Notes: generated by a model from the sequence alone, not told the origin. A stretch of 64,000 nucleotides of DNA from Streptomyces sp. TN58 (GCF_001941845.1 NZ_CP018870.1:3814501-3878500), one strand, 5' to 3'. Shown: positions 34,438 to 43,558, counted from the stretch's first letter. A program made the numbers and translations.

Positions 34438-35217
34438 TCAGCGGCCCAGGCGGCGGTCCTTGAGGGCCGGGAACTGCGCGCGGGTCTCGGCGACCCTGGC
34501 CGGGTCCAGTTCCACGGTCAGGACCTCCTCGCCCGGGCCGGCCTCCGCCAGGACCTCGCCCCACGGGTCCGCGACCAGGCTGTGGCCCGCCTGTTCGACC
34601 CCGGCGTGGGTGCCGGCCAGCCCGCACGCCAGGACGTAGGACTGGTCCTCCACGGCACGCGCCCGGCTCAGCAGCGTCCAGTGCGCGCGGCGGCGCGCGG
34701 GCCAGCCGGCGGCGACGACCATCGTGGTCGCGCCGGCGTCGACCAGGCCCCGGAACAGCTCGGGAAAGCGCAGGTCGTAGCAGGTGGCGATGCCGAGGGT
34801 CTGCTCCGGCAGCTGCACCGTGGTGAGGGAGTCGCCCGCGGACATGAGGACGGCCTCGCCCTGGTCGAAGCCGAAGCGGTGGATCTTGCGGTAGGTGGCG
34901 GCCAGCTCGCCGGCCGGGGAGAGGACCAGGGCGGTGTTGTAGAGGGATCCGTCACCCGCGCGCTCCACTACCGAGCCTGCGTGCAGCCAGACGCCGGCGT
35001 CGCGCGCCGCCTTGGACATGGCCTCGTAGGTCGGTCCGTCCAGCGGCTCGGCCTCGGTCTCGAACTGCTCGTAGGCGAACGCGCCGACCGTCCACAGCTC
35101 GGGCAGCACGACGAGATCGGACTCGTCCTGATCCCGTACGAGATCGGCCGCGCGGGCGCGCCGGGAAGACACCGACTCGCCCTCGTTCACTGCGATTTGG
35201 ATCAGCGAGGCGCGCAC
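34438..35217 (-). CDS. Carbon-nitrogen hydrolase (nitrilase superfamily)
   Basis: A 259-aa protein with the complete catalytic triad: E40 in VVLPELWTVG, K111 in TYRKIHRFGFDQGE and C146 in GIATCYDLRFPELFR. The length and motifs fit the omega-amidase/YafV-type branch of C-N hydrolases, which hydrolyse small amides such as 2-oxoglutaramate, a metabolite-repair function. It is read away from the mycothiol-dependent isomerase gene; no operon partner. Confidence 0.92.
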   Translation of the reverse strand: MRASLIQIAVNEGESVSSRRARAADLVRDQDESDLVVLPELWTVGAFAYEQFETEAEPLDGPTYEAMSKAARDAGVWLHAGSVVERAGDGSLYNTALVLSPAGELAATYRKIHRFGFDQGEAVLMSAGDSLTTVQLPEQTLGIATCYDLRFPELFRGLVDAGATTMVVAAGWPARRRAHWTLLSRARAVEDQSYVLACGLAGTHAGVEQAGHSLVADPWGEVLAEAGPGEEVLTVELDPARVAETRAQFPALKDRRLGR

Positions 35218-35380
35218 ACTACCACCGTCCTGGCGTTCAAGCCGTCAACTCGGGCCTACGAATCGTCACACGAAAGCACTGCCGGGGTGCTCACAGGCAG
35301 CGTAGTTTTGGAAACTGAGTCCACCGCTTCCGAAACGCGCCACTGAACGACGCCACTGAACAGCACCGCGAGGGGTCCCG

Positions 35381-36211
35381 TTGACCGTCCATCCGCATCC
35401 CAGCCTTCAGCCCTATGCCGACGCGTGGACGCACTCGATCGAGGCGATATCCGAGCTGGTCCTCCCCCTGGCGGAGGGCGAGTGGAACCGGGCGACGCCG
35501 TGCCCCGGCTGGTCGGTACGCGACGTCGTCTCCCACATCATCGGCATCGAGTGCGAGCAGCTGGGGGACCCCCGGCCGATCCACACGGTGGCGCGGGACC
35601 TGCGGCACGTGGTGGACGAGTTCAGCCGGTACATGGAGGTACAGGTCGACGTACGGCGCCACCACACCGCGCCGGAGATGACCTCGGAGCTGGAGTACAC
35701 CGTCATCCGCCGCGCGCGGCAGCTGCGCAACGAGAAGCGGGATCCGGCCACGATGGTGCGCGGTCCGCTGGGCGACCAGGTGACCCTGGAACACGCGCTG
35801 CGGCTGCGGGCGTTCGACGTGTGGATCCACGAGCAGGACCTGCGGTGGGCGCTGGGCGCGCCGGGGAACTGGGACTCGCCGGGTGCGTACGTGGCGCGGG
35901 ACATCCTGCTGGCCGGGCTGCCGAAGGTGGTGGCGAAGCGGGCGGGCGCCCCGGTGAACTCGGCGGTGGTGATCGACGTGCACGGGCAGCTGGAGTTCAT
36001 GCGGACGGTACGGGTCGACGCGGACGGCCGGGGCACCGTGGACAAGTCCCCGTCGCTGGGCCCGGCGGTGACGCTGGCCATGGACTGGGAGACGTACGTC
36101 CGCCTCGCGGCGGGCCGGGTGCGGGCGCACACGGTCGCCGACCGGGTGAAGGTGGAGGGGGACGCGCAGCTGGCGGAGGCCATCCTGACGCAGTTCGCCG
36201 TGACCCCCTGA
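35381..36211 (+). CDS. Maleylpyruvate isomerase family mycothiol-dependent enzyme
   Basis: A 276-aa protein using a TTG start at 35381, preceded by gagggg, which fixes the start. The N-terminal four-helix DinB-like domain has WNRATPCPGWSVRDVVSHIIGIE and the metal-binding His pattern (VVSHIIG, RAFDVWIHEQDLRWALG). The C-terminal part (residues about 180-275) is an SCP2-like domain. These enzymes use mycothiol, the actinobacterial thiol, as cofactor or detoxification substrate. Specificity unknown. The 163-bp gap before it holds no other gene, only a short direct repeat cgccactgaac (near 35339-35360). Confidence 0.9.
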   Translation: MTVHPHPSLQPYADAWTHSIEAISELVLPLAEGEWNRATPCPGWSVRDVVSHIIGIECEQLGDPRPIHTVARDLRHVVDEFSRYMEVQVDVRRHHTAPEMTSELEYTVIRRARQLRNEKRDPATMVRGPLGDQVTLEHALRLRAFDVWIHEQDLRWALGAPGNWDSPGAYVARDILLAGLPKVVAKRAGAPVNSAVVIDVHGQLEFMRTVRVDADGRGTVDKSPSLGPAVTLAMDWETYVRLAAGRVRAHTVADRVKVEGDAQLAEAILTQFAVTP

Positions 36212-36253
36212 CCCCGCGGCCCGGCGGCCCGGCGGGCGGTGCGGCGGTCCCGC

Positions 36254-37738
36254 TCAGGCGGTGGAGCGCGGCCGCGGTCCGGCCTCCGGGCGGCCGGGCG
36301 CCGGTACGGGTGCCGGTACGGGCGCCTGCGCCGGGATGGTGACGCGGCCGCGGGCCGCCTCACGGGCCAGTGCCCGGCGGCGCAGGCGCAGGATCTGGCT
36401 GGTGCCGAGCACCTGGAGCACGAAGACCGTCGAGAAGGCGATGCGGTAGTCGTCGCCGGTGGCGTCGAGGAGGACTCCCACCGTCAGCAGGGTCGTCATC
36501 GAGGCGATGAAACCGCCCATGTTGGTGATCCCGGAGGCGGTGCCCTGGCGTTCGGCCGGGTTGGCGGGGCGGGCGAAGTCGAAGCCGATCATCGATGCCG
36601 GGCCGCAGCCGCCCAGCACCAGGCACAGAGTGGTCAGCAGCCACATCGGCGCGTGCCCTCCCGGGTGGGCGAGGACCGCGCCCCAGAGCAGGGCCGTCAG
36701 GCCGACCGTCCCCAGGGCGAGGGGTATCCGGGTGGACTGGCGGCGGCCGATGATCTGGCCGTAGACCAGCCCGAGCGCCATGTTCGAGGCGACGACGAGG
36801 GTGAGCAGTCCGCCCGCGGTGGTCCGCGTCAGCCCCTGCGCCTCGATCAGGAAGGGCATGCCCCACAGCAGCAGGAACACCATCGCGGGGAACTGCGTGG
36901 TGAAGTGCACCCACAGGCCGAGCCGGGTGCCGGGCTCGCTCCAGGACTCCCTGATCTGGCGCCGTACGAAGCCCGCCCCGCCCGCCCCGCCGGTCCCGCC
37001 GGTCCCGCCGGTCCCGCCCGCCCCTCCCGGCCGCGCCGCCGGCGCCGGCTCGTGGCCCTCCGGATGGTCGCGCAGGAACAGCACCAGCGGGACCAGCACC
37101 ACCAGCCCGGCCGCCGCGCTCCCGGCGAAGGCCGCGGTCCAGCCGACCCCGTGCAGGACGGGCGCGAGGACGAGGGTGGAGACGAGGTTGCCCGCCATGC
37201 CGACCAGCCCGGCCAGCTGCGCCGTCAGCGGCCCGCGCCGGGCGGGGAACCAGCGGGTGCCGAGCCGCAGCACGGAGATGAAGGTCATCGCGTCGCCGCA
37301 GCCGAGCAGCGCGCGGGCGGCCAGGGCCACCTCGTAGGAGGGGGAGAGCGCGAAGCCGAGCTGCCCGGCGGTGAAGAGCACCGCGCCGAGCGTCAGCACC
37401 TTCTTCGTGCCGAGCCGGTCCACCATCAGGCCGACGGGGACCTGCATGCCCGCGTAGACGAGGAGCTGGAGCAGGGAGAAGGCGGACAGGGCGGAGGCGT
37501 TGACACCGAAGCGGTCCGCCGCTTCGAGACCGGCCACGCCCAGGCTGGTACGGAAGATCACCGCGACGAAGTAGACGGCGACGCCGATGCACCAGACGGC
37601 GACGGCCTTCCCGCCTCCCGGCGGATCCTGCGCCTGCCCGGCGGCCGCGGGCGCGGCAACCCCTGCCCCGGCGCCCGCAGGCCCGGCGCCCACAGACCCC
37701 CCGCCCCCAGGCCCCGCGTCCCCCGCCCCGGTGCTCAC
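36254..37738 (-). CDS. MFS transporter
   Basis: A 494-aa, twelve-helix permease of the ACS/nitrate-sugar type. The first about 35 residues are Gly/Ala/Pro-rich and probably disordered. Motif A is VGLMVDRLGTKKVL after helix 2. A Gly/Thr central linker (PGGAGGTGGTGGTGG) encoded by 9-bp repeats divides the two halves. A Pro-rich C-terminal tail follows. Start GTG 37738 overlaps the stop of the upstream GntR gene (GTGA), so it is translationally coupled to the regulator and likely controlled by it. The substrate is unknown, possibly an organic acid or sugar acid, as is common for FCD-type regulators. Confidence 0.87.
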   Translation of the reverse strand: MSTGAGDAGPGGGGSVGAGPAGAGAGVAAPAAAGQAQDPPGGGKAVAVWCIGVAVYFVAVIFRTSLGVAGLEAADRFGVNASALSAFSLLQLLVYAGMQVPVGLMVDRLGTKKVLTLGAVLFTAGQLGFALSPSYEVALAARALLGCGDAMTFISVLRLGTRWFPARRGPLTAQLAGLVGMAGNLVSTLVLAPVLHGVGWTAAFAGSAAAGLVVLVPLVLFLRDHPEGHEPAPAARPGGAGGTGGTGGTGGAGGAGFVRRQIRESWSEPGTRLGLWVHFTTQFPAMVFLLLWGMPFLIEAQGLTRTTAGGLLTLVVASNMALGLVYGQIIGRRQSTRIPLALGTVGLTALLWGAVLAHPGGHAPMWLLTTLCLVLGGCGPASMIGFDFARPANPAERQGTASGITNMGGFIASMTTLLTVGVLLDATGDDYRIAFSTVFVLQVLGTSQILRLRRRALAREAARGRVTIPAQAPVPAPVPAPGRPEAGPRPRSTA

Positions 37739-38391
37739 AGGCCCGGTCCGCGCACGAGCGACTCGACCCGGCCGATGTGCCCGCGCACCGCTGCGGCGGC
37801 CGCCACGGCGTCCCCGGCCCGCAGCGCGGCCAGGATCTCGGCGTGCTCGGCCAGCGTCCGCTCCAGCCGGTCGGGGTGCGCGTGCAGCAGGGCCACGCCC
37901 ATCCGCAGCTGCCGGTCGCGGAGTTGGTCGTAGAGCCGGCACAGGATCTGGTTGCCCGCGCTGCGCACGATCTCGGCGTGGAAGCCCCGGTCCGCCGCCG
38001 TCATCGCGTCGAGGTCCCCCGCCGCGGCGTGCCGGCGCTGTTCGCCGAGCAGCGCTTCGAGCCGGTCCAGCAGTCCGGGCGGGGCAGGCACGGCCCTGCG
38101 CACGGTGAACTCCTCGACCAGCAGCCGGGTTTCCAGGACGTCGTTGATCTCCTGGGCCGAGACCGGCAGGACCAGGGCCCCCTTCTTCGGATACAGCTTC
38201 AGCAGCCCCTCGGTCTCCAGGCGCAGCAGCGCCTCCCGGACCGGGGTGCGGGACACCCCCACCGCCTCGGCGAGCTCGCCCTCGGTGAGGAGCGTGCCGC
38301 CTTCGTAGCGCCGTTCGAGCACAGCGTGCTTGACGTGGCGGTAGACGCGGTCGGCGGCGGTCGCGGTGCTGGTGGCGGCGGGCATGGGCAC
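37735..38391 (-). CDS. GntR family regulator (FCD subfamily)
   Basis: A 218-aa repressor. The winged helix at about 12-75 carries GGTLLTEGELAEAVGVSRTPVREALLRLETEGLL split by motif. The FCD effector domain at about 90-210 has metal/ligand residues in DRGFHAEIVRSAGN (Asp-x3-His), LAEHAEILAAL and VRGHIGRVESL. FCD regulators answer to organic acids or sugar acids. It is first in an operon with the MFS transporter. The A/T-rich stretch just upstream (TTGCATG ... TTGTATC, 38395-38415) may hold the promoter and operator. Confidence 0.9.
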   Translation of the reverse strand: MPMPAATSTATAADRVYRHVKHAVLERRYEGGTLLTEGELAEAVGVSRTPVREALLRLETEGLLKLYPKKGALVLPVSAQEINDVLETRLLVEEFTVRRAVPAPPGLLDRLEALLGEQRRHAAAGDLDAMTAADRGFHAEIVRSAGNQILCRLYDQLRDRQLRMGVALLHAHPDRLERTLAEHAEILAALRAGDAVAAAAAVRGHIGRVESLVRGPGL

Positions 38392-38444
38392 AGCTTAGAT
38401 ACAACAGGCATGCAAGGCCTGGTCCCGTCCGGAGTGTGGACCGC

Positions 38445-38498
38445 GGCAGGACATCGGTCCGTGGCAGGGCATCGGCCCCCGGCAGGACATCGGTCCGT
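38445..38498. repeat. Three tandem 18-bp repeats upstream of the DUF418 gene
   Basis: Units of 18 bp starting ggcagg at 38445, 38463, 38481 and a partial one at 38499; units 1 and 3 are identical (ggcaggacatcggtccgt) and unit 2 differs at a few bases. They lie 120 bp upstream of the DUF418 start, between it and the divergent gntR. Confidence 0.8.
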
Positions 38499-38618
38499 GG
38501 CAGGAGGCGGAACCGGTCATTCTCCGACCCCGTCCGCCGGCGCCTGCACCGAAGGATGTACCGGGCCTTCGTCCGCCCGCAGGACGTATCCGGCCGCACG
38601 CGCCGGGAGCCTGGAGAC

Positions 38619-39809
38619 ATGGCCGACACCCTCGCCCCGGTGGCCCGCACGACCACCCGGCTCCCCCTTCTCGACGTCCTGCGCGGCGCCGCGATCCTCG
38701 GCACGCTCATGACCAACGTCTGGATCTTCGCCTCCCCCGGCTCGGAGTGGAGCGTGCTCCAGGCGGGGTTGAAGGCGCCCGACGCACTCACCGACCCGTC
38801 CGCCGCCAACATCGCCGAAGCCGTCTTCCGCTTCCTCGCGGACGGCAAGTTCCTGGCCCTGCTCACGGTCCTGTTCGGGGTCGGTCTGGCCATCCAGTAC
38901 GACTCGGCCGCACGGCGCGGCGAGCCGTGGCCCGGCCGCTACCCGAAGCGCGCCGCCTTCCTCTTCGCCGAGGGCACCGTCCACTTCGTCCTCGTCTTCG
39001 CCTGGGACGTGCTGATGGGGTACGCCGTGACCGCCCTGCTCGTCGCCTGGCTGCTGGCCCGCTCCGAGAAGGTGCGGCGTGCGGCCATGTGGACGGCCGG
39101 CGGGGTGCACCTGGCCCTGATGGGCCTGCTGACCCTCGACGCGGCGGCCCGGCCGGACGGCGCACCGAAGGCCCCGGACCAGGCCGCCGTCGACCTCTAC
39201 GCCCACGGGAGCTGGCCGGCGCAGGTCGCCTTCCGCCTGGAGCACTTCCTCCCCCTGCGCATCGAGCCCGTCATCTCCTTCGGGCTGCTGGTCTTCCTCT
39301 TCCTCCTCGGCGTACGCCTGCACCGGGCCGGCGCCTTCGCCGCCACCGACGGCGGCCGGCGCATCCGGGCCCGGCTGGCCGCCTGGGGCCTGGGCCTCGG
39401 ATTTCCGCTGAACGCCGCGACCACCCTCGGCGGCGGCGACTTCTACCTCCTCGGCCGCTACGGGGCGGCGCCGCTGCTCGCCCTCGGCTACATCGGCCTG
39501 ATCGGCGTCGCCCTGGACCGGCTCTGGATCCGCGGACCGGCGACCCGCGCCCTCGGCTCCATCGGCCGCACCGCACTGTCCTGCTACGTCGCCCAGAACC
39601 TGCTGTGCATGCTGCTCTGCTACGGCGTCGGGCTGGGCCTGGCCGGCCGGCAGGCCGGCAGCGGCCCCTGGTGGGTGATGGGCCTGTGGGCGGGCGTGAG
39701 CCTGACCCTGGCGGCCGGATCGTGGCTGTGGCTGCGCCGCTTCGACCGCGGCCCGCTGGAGGCCCTGCAGCACGCCGTCCTCAGCCCGCGCCGCCGCTCG
39801 CCGGCGTGA
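38619..39809 (+). CDS. DUF418 family integral membrane protein
   Basis: A 396-aa protein with about nine or ten membrane helices. The family N-terminus LPLLDVLRGAAILGTLMTN and the C-terminal domain FDRGPLEALQH, preceded by TALSCYVAQNLLCMLLCYGVGLG (split by motif), are diagnostic of DUF418 (YeiB-like). These resemble acyltransferase-3 membrane proteins, but the enzyme activity is unproven. The chosen ATG 38619 gives MADTLAPVARTTTRL. The 3' end overlaps the convergent inhibitor gene by 29 bp. Confidence 0.88.
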   Translation: MADTLAPVARTTTRLPLLDVLRGAAILGTLMTNVWIFASPGSEWSVLQAGLKAPDALTDPSAANIAEAVFRFLADGKFLALLTVLFGVGLAIQYDSAARRGEPWPGRYPKRAAFLFAEGTVHFVLVFAWDVLMGYAVTALLVAWLLARSEKVRRAAMWTAGGVHLALMGLLTLDAAARPDGAPKAPDQAAVDLYAHGSWPAQVAFRLEHFLPLRIEPVISFGLLVFLFLLGVRLHRAGAFAATDGGRRIRARLAAWGLGLGFPLNAATTLGGGDFYLLGRYGAAPLLALGYIGLIGVALDRLWIRGPATRALGSIGRTALSCYVAQNLLCMLLCYGVGLGLAGRQAGSGPWWVMGLWAGVSLTLAAGSWLWLRRFDRGPLEALQHAVLSPRRRSPA

Positions 39810-40101
39810 CCCGCACGTCCAGCACGAACTCGTCGTACGGGGCCTCGTCCGGATAGGGCGGCCGGACCTGCGCGAAGCGGATCCTGGCCCGGCCCCCGCC
39901 CGGGGGCCGGGCCCGTACGACGTAGCACAGCTCCACCGCCGCCCCGGGCGGGCCGCCGCCCGCCGCCGCGGCCTGGGCCACCGAGACCGCGTCCGGGTCC
40001 CCCGTGACCTGCCAGGTCCACACGTAGCCGCGCGCCCCGCGACCGGTGAGCCGCAGCTCGTACGGCTCACCGGGGCTGAGCACGACACTGCGTACCTCCA
40101 C
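39781..40101 (-). CDS. Chagasin-like (I42) cysteine protease inhibitor
   Basis: A 106-aa all-beta protein from GTG 40101. The three I42 loops can be recognised: GARGYVWTW (in place of NPTTGY.W), RARPPGGGRARIRF (Gly-rich middle loop) and QVRPPYPDEAPYDEFVLDV (RPW-type loop). Chagasins block papain-family (C1) proteases with high affinity. The gene lies 15 bp downstream of a papain-like protease gene, on the same strand, making an enzyme-inhibitor pair likely. No signal peptide, like its partner. Confidence 0.75.
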   Translation of the reverse strand: MEVRSVVLSPGEPYELRLTGRGARGYVWTWQVTGDPDAVSVAQAAAAGGGPPGAAVELCYVVRARPPGGGRARIRFAQVRPPYPDEAPYDEFVLDVRVTPASGGAG

Positions 40102-40116
40102 GCCCGCCCGGTCCTC

Positions 40117-42012
40117 TCAGACGGGGCCGATCACCGGCCCTTCGTGCCAGCCCGCGCCGTCGCGCCAGTAGTGCTGGAGGCGGCGGTCGGTGCGCAGGAC
40201 GACGACTTCCAGATTGAACCCGAAGCTGCCCTGGAGCATCCCGGTGACCGAGGCGACGTCGTGGCCGAAGACCGCACCGCGCCGCCACGGCGAGCCGCCC
40301 GCGTTGCCGCGCCACCAGTGCTCGACCTGCCCGCCGGCCACGGCCACGCACAGCTCGTAGTTCCCGGCGGTGTCCTCGTCGGCGGCTCCGTACTGGCCCT
40401 CGATCAGGCAGGGCGCGGAGGTGGCGGGCGTGCCACTGCCGAAGACCTCCCCGGGGCGCCAGGCGAAGCCGTCGGGGTCGTCGCGCCACCACAGCTGCAT
40501 GAGGCCGTCGGTGCGGGCGGCGACCAGGTCGAGGTGGCGCGAGCGGGTCTGGACGAGGGCGGGGCCGTAGTGGGCGATGCCGGAGGCGAAGCGGCCCCCG
40601 TCGTTCCAGGTCCAGGGGGCGCCGTTGATCCGCCACCAGTGGTTCAGCCGGCCGTCGGCGGTGCGTACGACGACCTCGAAGTTGCCGGGCTTGCCGTAGT
40701 CGCTCTGGATGAACGCCGGGGTGGAGCCGACGGCCGCGTCCCCCGGGCCGAAGGCGCCGCCGTCGCGCCACACGCCGGCGGACTGCTCGTAGTACCAGTG
40801 GCGCAGCCGGCCACCCGGGGTGACGTGCAGGGACTCCATGTTGCGGTTGTAGGTGGTCCCGGTGAAGGCGGGCTGGCCGGAGGCGTCACCGGCGAAGGTG
40901 CCCGCGCGGGCCCATGCGAAGGGCGCGTCGCCCTCGCGCCACCAGTGCTGGAGCCGGCCGCCCCCGGTGGTGGCGAGGAGTTCGAAGTTGCGGTGGGCGC
41001 GGCCGTTGCCGCTCTCGTAGACGTTGCCCGTGTGCAGACGGCGCTTGGTCCACGGGTCCGGGTTGGTGCCGCGCAGCCCGCACTTGGCCCAGTGGTCGAT
41101 GCCGACCTCGCCGTAGGCGATCCGGCCGTAGCCGCCGACGTGGTAGCCCGTGCCCCAGGAGTTCTTGAACAGCCAGCAGCCCGCCGCGTCGTCGTAGCCC
41201 ACGACCAGCACGCAGTGCCCGCCGGCGAGCCGGTCGCTCGTGCGGTGGTAGACCCCCGAGCCGAGGGCGAAGAAGTCGTCGTAGACGTCGAAGCAGGCGG
41301 TCAGCGGGCCGACCGTGTCCAGCCACACCTTCTGCTGCTCGACGTCGCCGAGCCGGACGTAGTCGGTGACCCGCACGGTCCGGCCGGACCGGTCCCAGCT
41401 CGGCGTGTACTCGGCGCGCCAGGCGTCGCGGCGGGCGGCCGGCAGCCCGGCGGGCGGGATGCTGTACGGCCAGCAGTCCGGGTCGGCGAGACCGCCGTTC
41501 GCCGTGATCCAGTCGAGGGCGGTCTCGGGGTTGCTGCCCTGCCCGCAGCTGAAGCGCAGGCCGTCGTGGACGTCGCCCTCGGAGCGCTCCGCCCACACGT
41601 CGTGCTCGATGCGGGCCATGGACTCCACCAGGCCGGCGGCGCCGAACGCCCAGCAGGAACCGCACGGGTTCTGGTCCTTCACCTTGGTGATCCAGGGCCA
41701 GCCCCAGCGGTTGCGCCAGTCCACGGCGGCGGGCCGGGCGCCGGGGAGCGGATCCCCCGCCCCGGCGAGCAGCCCGTGGGCGGCGCGTCGGCGGGTCAGG
41801 TGCGGATTGCCGCTCGGGTGCCCGACGAGTCCCCGCAGATCGATCGTGCCCGCCTCCGCGGCGGTCGTCAGGTTCGCCCCGGGCTCCAGACCGAGCGAGG
41901 GCCGTGGCACCGGCTCGTCGTCGGCCAGGTGCTCCAGGACCGACCACCGCGCCCCCCGCGCGCGCAGCCGCGCGCGCAGCTCCCCCACCGACTGAACAGA
42001 CTCCTGCGGCAT
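40117..42012 (-). CDS. Papain-like (C1A) cysteine protease with C-terminal PLL-like beta-propeller
   Basis: A 631-aa protein from ATG 42012 (MPQESVQSVGELRARL). An N-terminal region of about 95 residues may act as a pro-segment. The protease domain (about 96-320) has all catalytic residues: Q114 and C120 in DQNPCGSCWAFG, H266 in AGGHCVLVVGYD and N284 in LFKNSWGTGYHVGGYGRI. From about 325 to the end there are six or seven repeats such as GRLQHWWREGDAPFAWARAG and GRLNHWWRINGAPWTW, the pattern of the PLL/DUF346 lectin propeller. No signal peptide or Tat motif was found. It is the first gene of an operon with the I42 inhibitor. Confidence 0.88.
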   Translation of the reverse strand: MPQESVQSVGELRARLRARGARWSVLEHLADDEPVPRPSLGLEPGANLTTAAEAGTIDLRGLVGHPSGNPHLTRRRAAHGLLAGAGDPLPGARPAAVDWRNRWGWPWITKVKDQNPCGSCWAFGAAGLVESMARIEHDVWAERSEGDVHDGLRFSCGQGSNPETALDWITANGGLADPDCWPYSIPPAGLPAARRDAWRAEYTPSWDRSGRTVRVTDYVRLGDVEQQKVWLDTVGPLTACFDVYDDFFALGSGVYHRTSDRLAGGHCVLVVGYDDAAGCWLFKNSWGTGYHVGGYGRIAYGEVGIDHWAKCGLRGTNPDPWTKRRLHTGNVYESGNGRAHRNFELLATTGGGRLQHWWREGDAPFAWARAGTFAGDASGQPAFTGTTYNRNMESLHVTPGGRLRHWYYEQSAGVWRDGGAFGPGDAAVGSTPAFIQSDYGKPGNFEVVVRTADGRLNHWWRINGAPWTWNDGGRFASGIAHYGPALVQTRSRHLDLVAARTDGLMQLWWRDDPDGFAWRPGEVFGSGTPATSAPCLIEGQYGAADEDTAGNYELCVAVAGGQVEHWWRGNAGGSPWRRGAVFGHDVASVTGMLQGSFGFNLEVVVLRTDRRLQHYWRDGAGWHEGPVIGPV

Positions 42013-42036
42013 GGCGGCCCCCCAGCTGCAACCGTT

Positions 42037-42051
42037 CGGATCCGAGATCCG
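42037..42051. promoter_or_regulatory. Short palindrome upstream of the papain-like gene
   Basis: cggatc - cga - gatccg, 25 bp upstream of the protease start codon. It might be an operator, but 6-bp arms are weak evidence. Confidence 0.25.
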
Positions 42052-42141
42052 GGGAGCGTCCCCTGCCCGCCGGGGGTCGTCAAGGGGGTCCGCACGGTCG
42101 CGCGGTGGCACGCGGGGGGCATGCGCTCCGCCGCTGCCGCC

Positions 42142-42189
42142 GACGGCTCAGCCGACGGCTCAGCGGGCGGATCAGCGGGCGGATCAGCG
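42142..42189. repeat. Four tandem 12-bp units in the papain/DUF1266 intergenic gap
   Basis: Units gacggctcagcc, gacggctcagcg, ggcggatcagcg, ggcggatcagcg follow each other. They lie in the 340-bp interval 42013-42352 between divergent genes, which otherwise shows no convincing gene; the promoters of both genes should be here. Confidence 0.75.
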
Positions 42190-42352
42190 GGCGTCGACGG
42201 CCCGTCGGATCCGGGCCGGAGAGGACCCGAACCGCCCCATGCCCCAACCTCTTTGGCCTGCGTTCCCGCGTCCCCGCTGCCCTGACGACGGTACCCGCGG
42301 CAAGGCGGAACGGGCCGGCCGGCGCCGGTGGAGGTCCGTATAAGGTCCCCGT

Positions 42353-43558
42353 ATGGGCACCTGGATCGCTCCGAGCGTCATCGAGAGAGAGCTGTACGAG
42401 GCCAAGACCGCGGGCGACTGGGCCGCCTACTTCGACGTGCTCGCACGCGCCCAGCTCTACCTGGCACAGCCCCGCGTGCAGGCCGACGCGCACCCCGACT
42501 CGGTCTTCTTCCACCCCACCCCGGACCGGATGCTCGTCGTCCGCACCGCCGGGATGCTGCCCGCGCCCACTCCCGAGACGGTCTTCGAGTCCCGCAGCCT
42601 GGGCTGGTTCTCCAAGGTGTGGGCCGCCGGCGACCCCGCCTTCCTCGCCGTGAACCCGGGCTCACCCGCCGAGGCGTACCTCACCACCACGCCCGCCGAC
42701 CTGGCCCGTTGGCGGGCGCACGCGGACGCCGCGCCCCACTACGGGCTGCCGGCGGGCAAGGTCCACGCCCTCTTCACCGGCGGACCCCTGCACGGGGACA
42801 TCGCGCACGGCCTCGCCGTCGGGGCGCATCTCGCCGTCACCAACGGCGAGTTCTGGAACGCCCTCGCCTACCACGGCAGCGGCTACCGGCACGAGCGCCG
42901 CCGCGTCGCGAAGAGCTGGGGCATCACCGACCGGGCCGACTGGCTCGCCACCCTCGAAGAACTCCTGAACACCTCGGTGGTCAGCCCGGTCTGGGAGTTC
43001 GCGCTGCGCGTGCGCCGCGTCCTCGCCTCCGACTTCGCGGGACCCGTGGACGTCGAGCACTGGCGGCACGCCGCCGAGGCGAGCATGCGCCGCAACGCCG
43101 AGCGGGCCGCCGAGCCGCAGCTCACCCCCGACGGGGTCACCGTCGCCCGGCCGCGGCCCACCGCCGAGGTCGAGGGCGAGATAGCGGGCGTCAAGCGCCT
43201 CATCGGCCGGATAGCCCGCTACGAACAGCGCTTCCGCGCCGACGGGCTGCTCCCCGAGGACGGCTGGGTCCGCTCCGTCGAGGCCTGGGACCTCGGCCGC
43301 GCCTCACAGATGGCCCGCTGGGGCATCGGCTGCCGCTACGGCACCCTCCACGAGGCGGAGAAGGCCGTACTGCGCGCCGGTGAGTCCGCCCGCCAGACGT
43401 ACCGCTCGTGGGAGGAGTTCTCCGCCGGGTACGTGCTGGGCCGGTGCCTGCACTTCGACGAGGAGGAGTTCGGCACCTGGTACACGGGCGCCCTCGCCGC
43501 CCACGTCACGCTGACCACCGACCCCGCCAGCCCGTGGCGCAACATCCCCTGGGCGTGA
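42353..43558 (+). CDS. DUF1266 domain protein with SseB-like N-terminal half
   Basis: A 401-aa soluble protein. Residues about 1-130 resemble SseB folds (AQLYLAQPRVQADAHPDSVFF; PGSPAEAYLTTTPADLARW). The C-terminal about 170 residues carry the DUF1266 signature WDLGRASQMARWGIGC, YGTLHEAEKAV, SWEEFSAGYVLGRCLHFDEE and SPWRNIPW. DUF1266 proteins are found in enteric and actinobacterial genomes and are unassigned; the Trp/Arg-rich core is conserved. No signal peptide or membrane segment. Confidence 0.87.
   Translation: MGTWIAPSVIERELYEAKTAGDWAAYFDVLARAQLYLAQPRVQADAHPDSVFFHPTPDRMLVVRTAGMLPAPTPETVFESRSLGWFSKVWAAGDPAFLAVNPGSPAEAYLTTTPADLARWRAHADAAPHYGLPAGKVHALFTGGPLHGDIAHGLAVGAHLAVTNGEFWNALAYHGSGYRHERRRVAKSWGITDRADWLATLEELLNTSVVSPVWEFALRVRRVLASDFAGPVDVEHWRHAAEASMRRNAERAAEPQLTPDGVTVARPRPTAEVEGEIAGVKRLIGRIARYEQRFRADGLLPEDGWVRSVEAWDLGRASQMARWGIGCRYGTLHEAEKAVLRAGESARQTYRSWEEFSAGYVLGRCLHFDEEEFGTWYTGALAAHVTLTTDPASPWRNIPWA

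Noticed and set aside
36965..37030. Tandem 9-bp ccgccggtc repeats
   Set aside because: They encode the Gly/Thr linker between the two halves of the MFS transporter and need no separate explanation.
42120..42285. Possible small plus-strand gene with Asp-Gly-Ser-Ala repeats
   Set aside because: The reading frame follows the 12-bp tandem repeat, no ribosome site precedes it, and the region should hold two divergent promoters.
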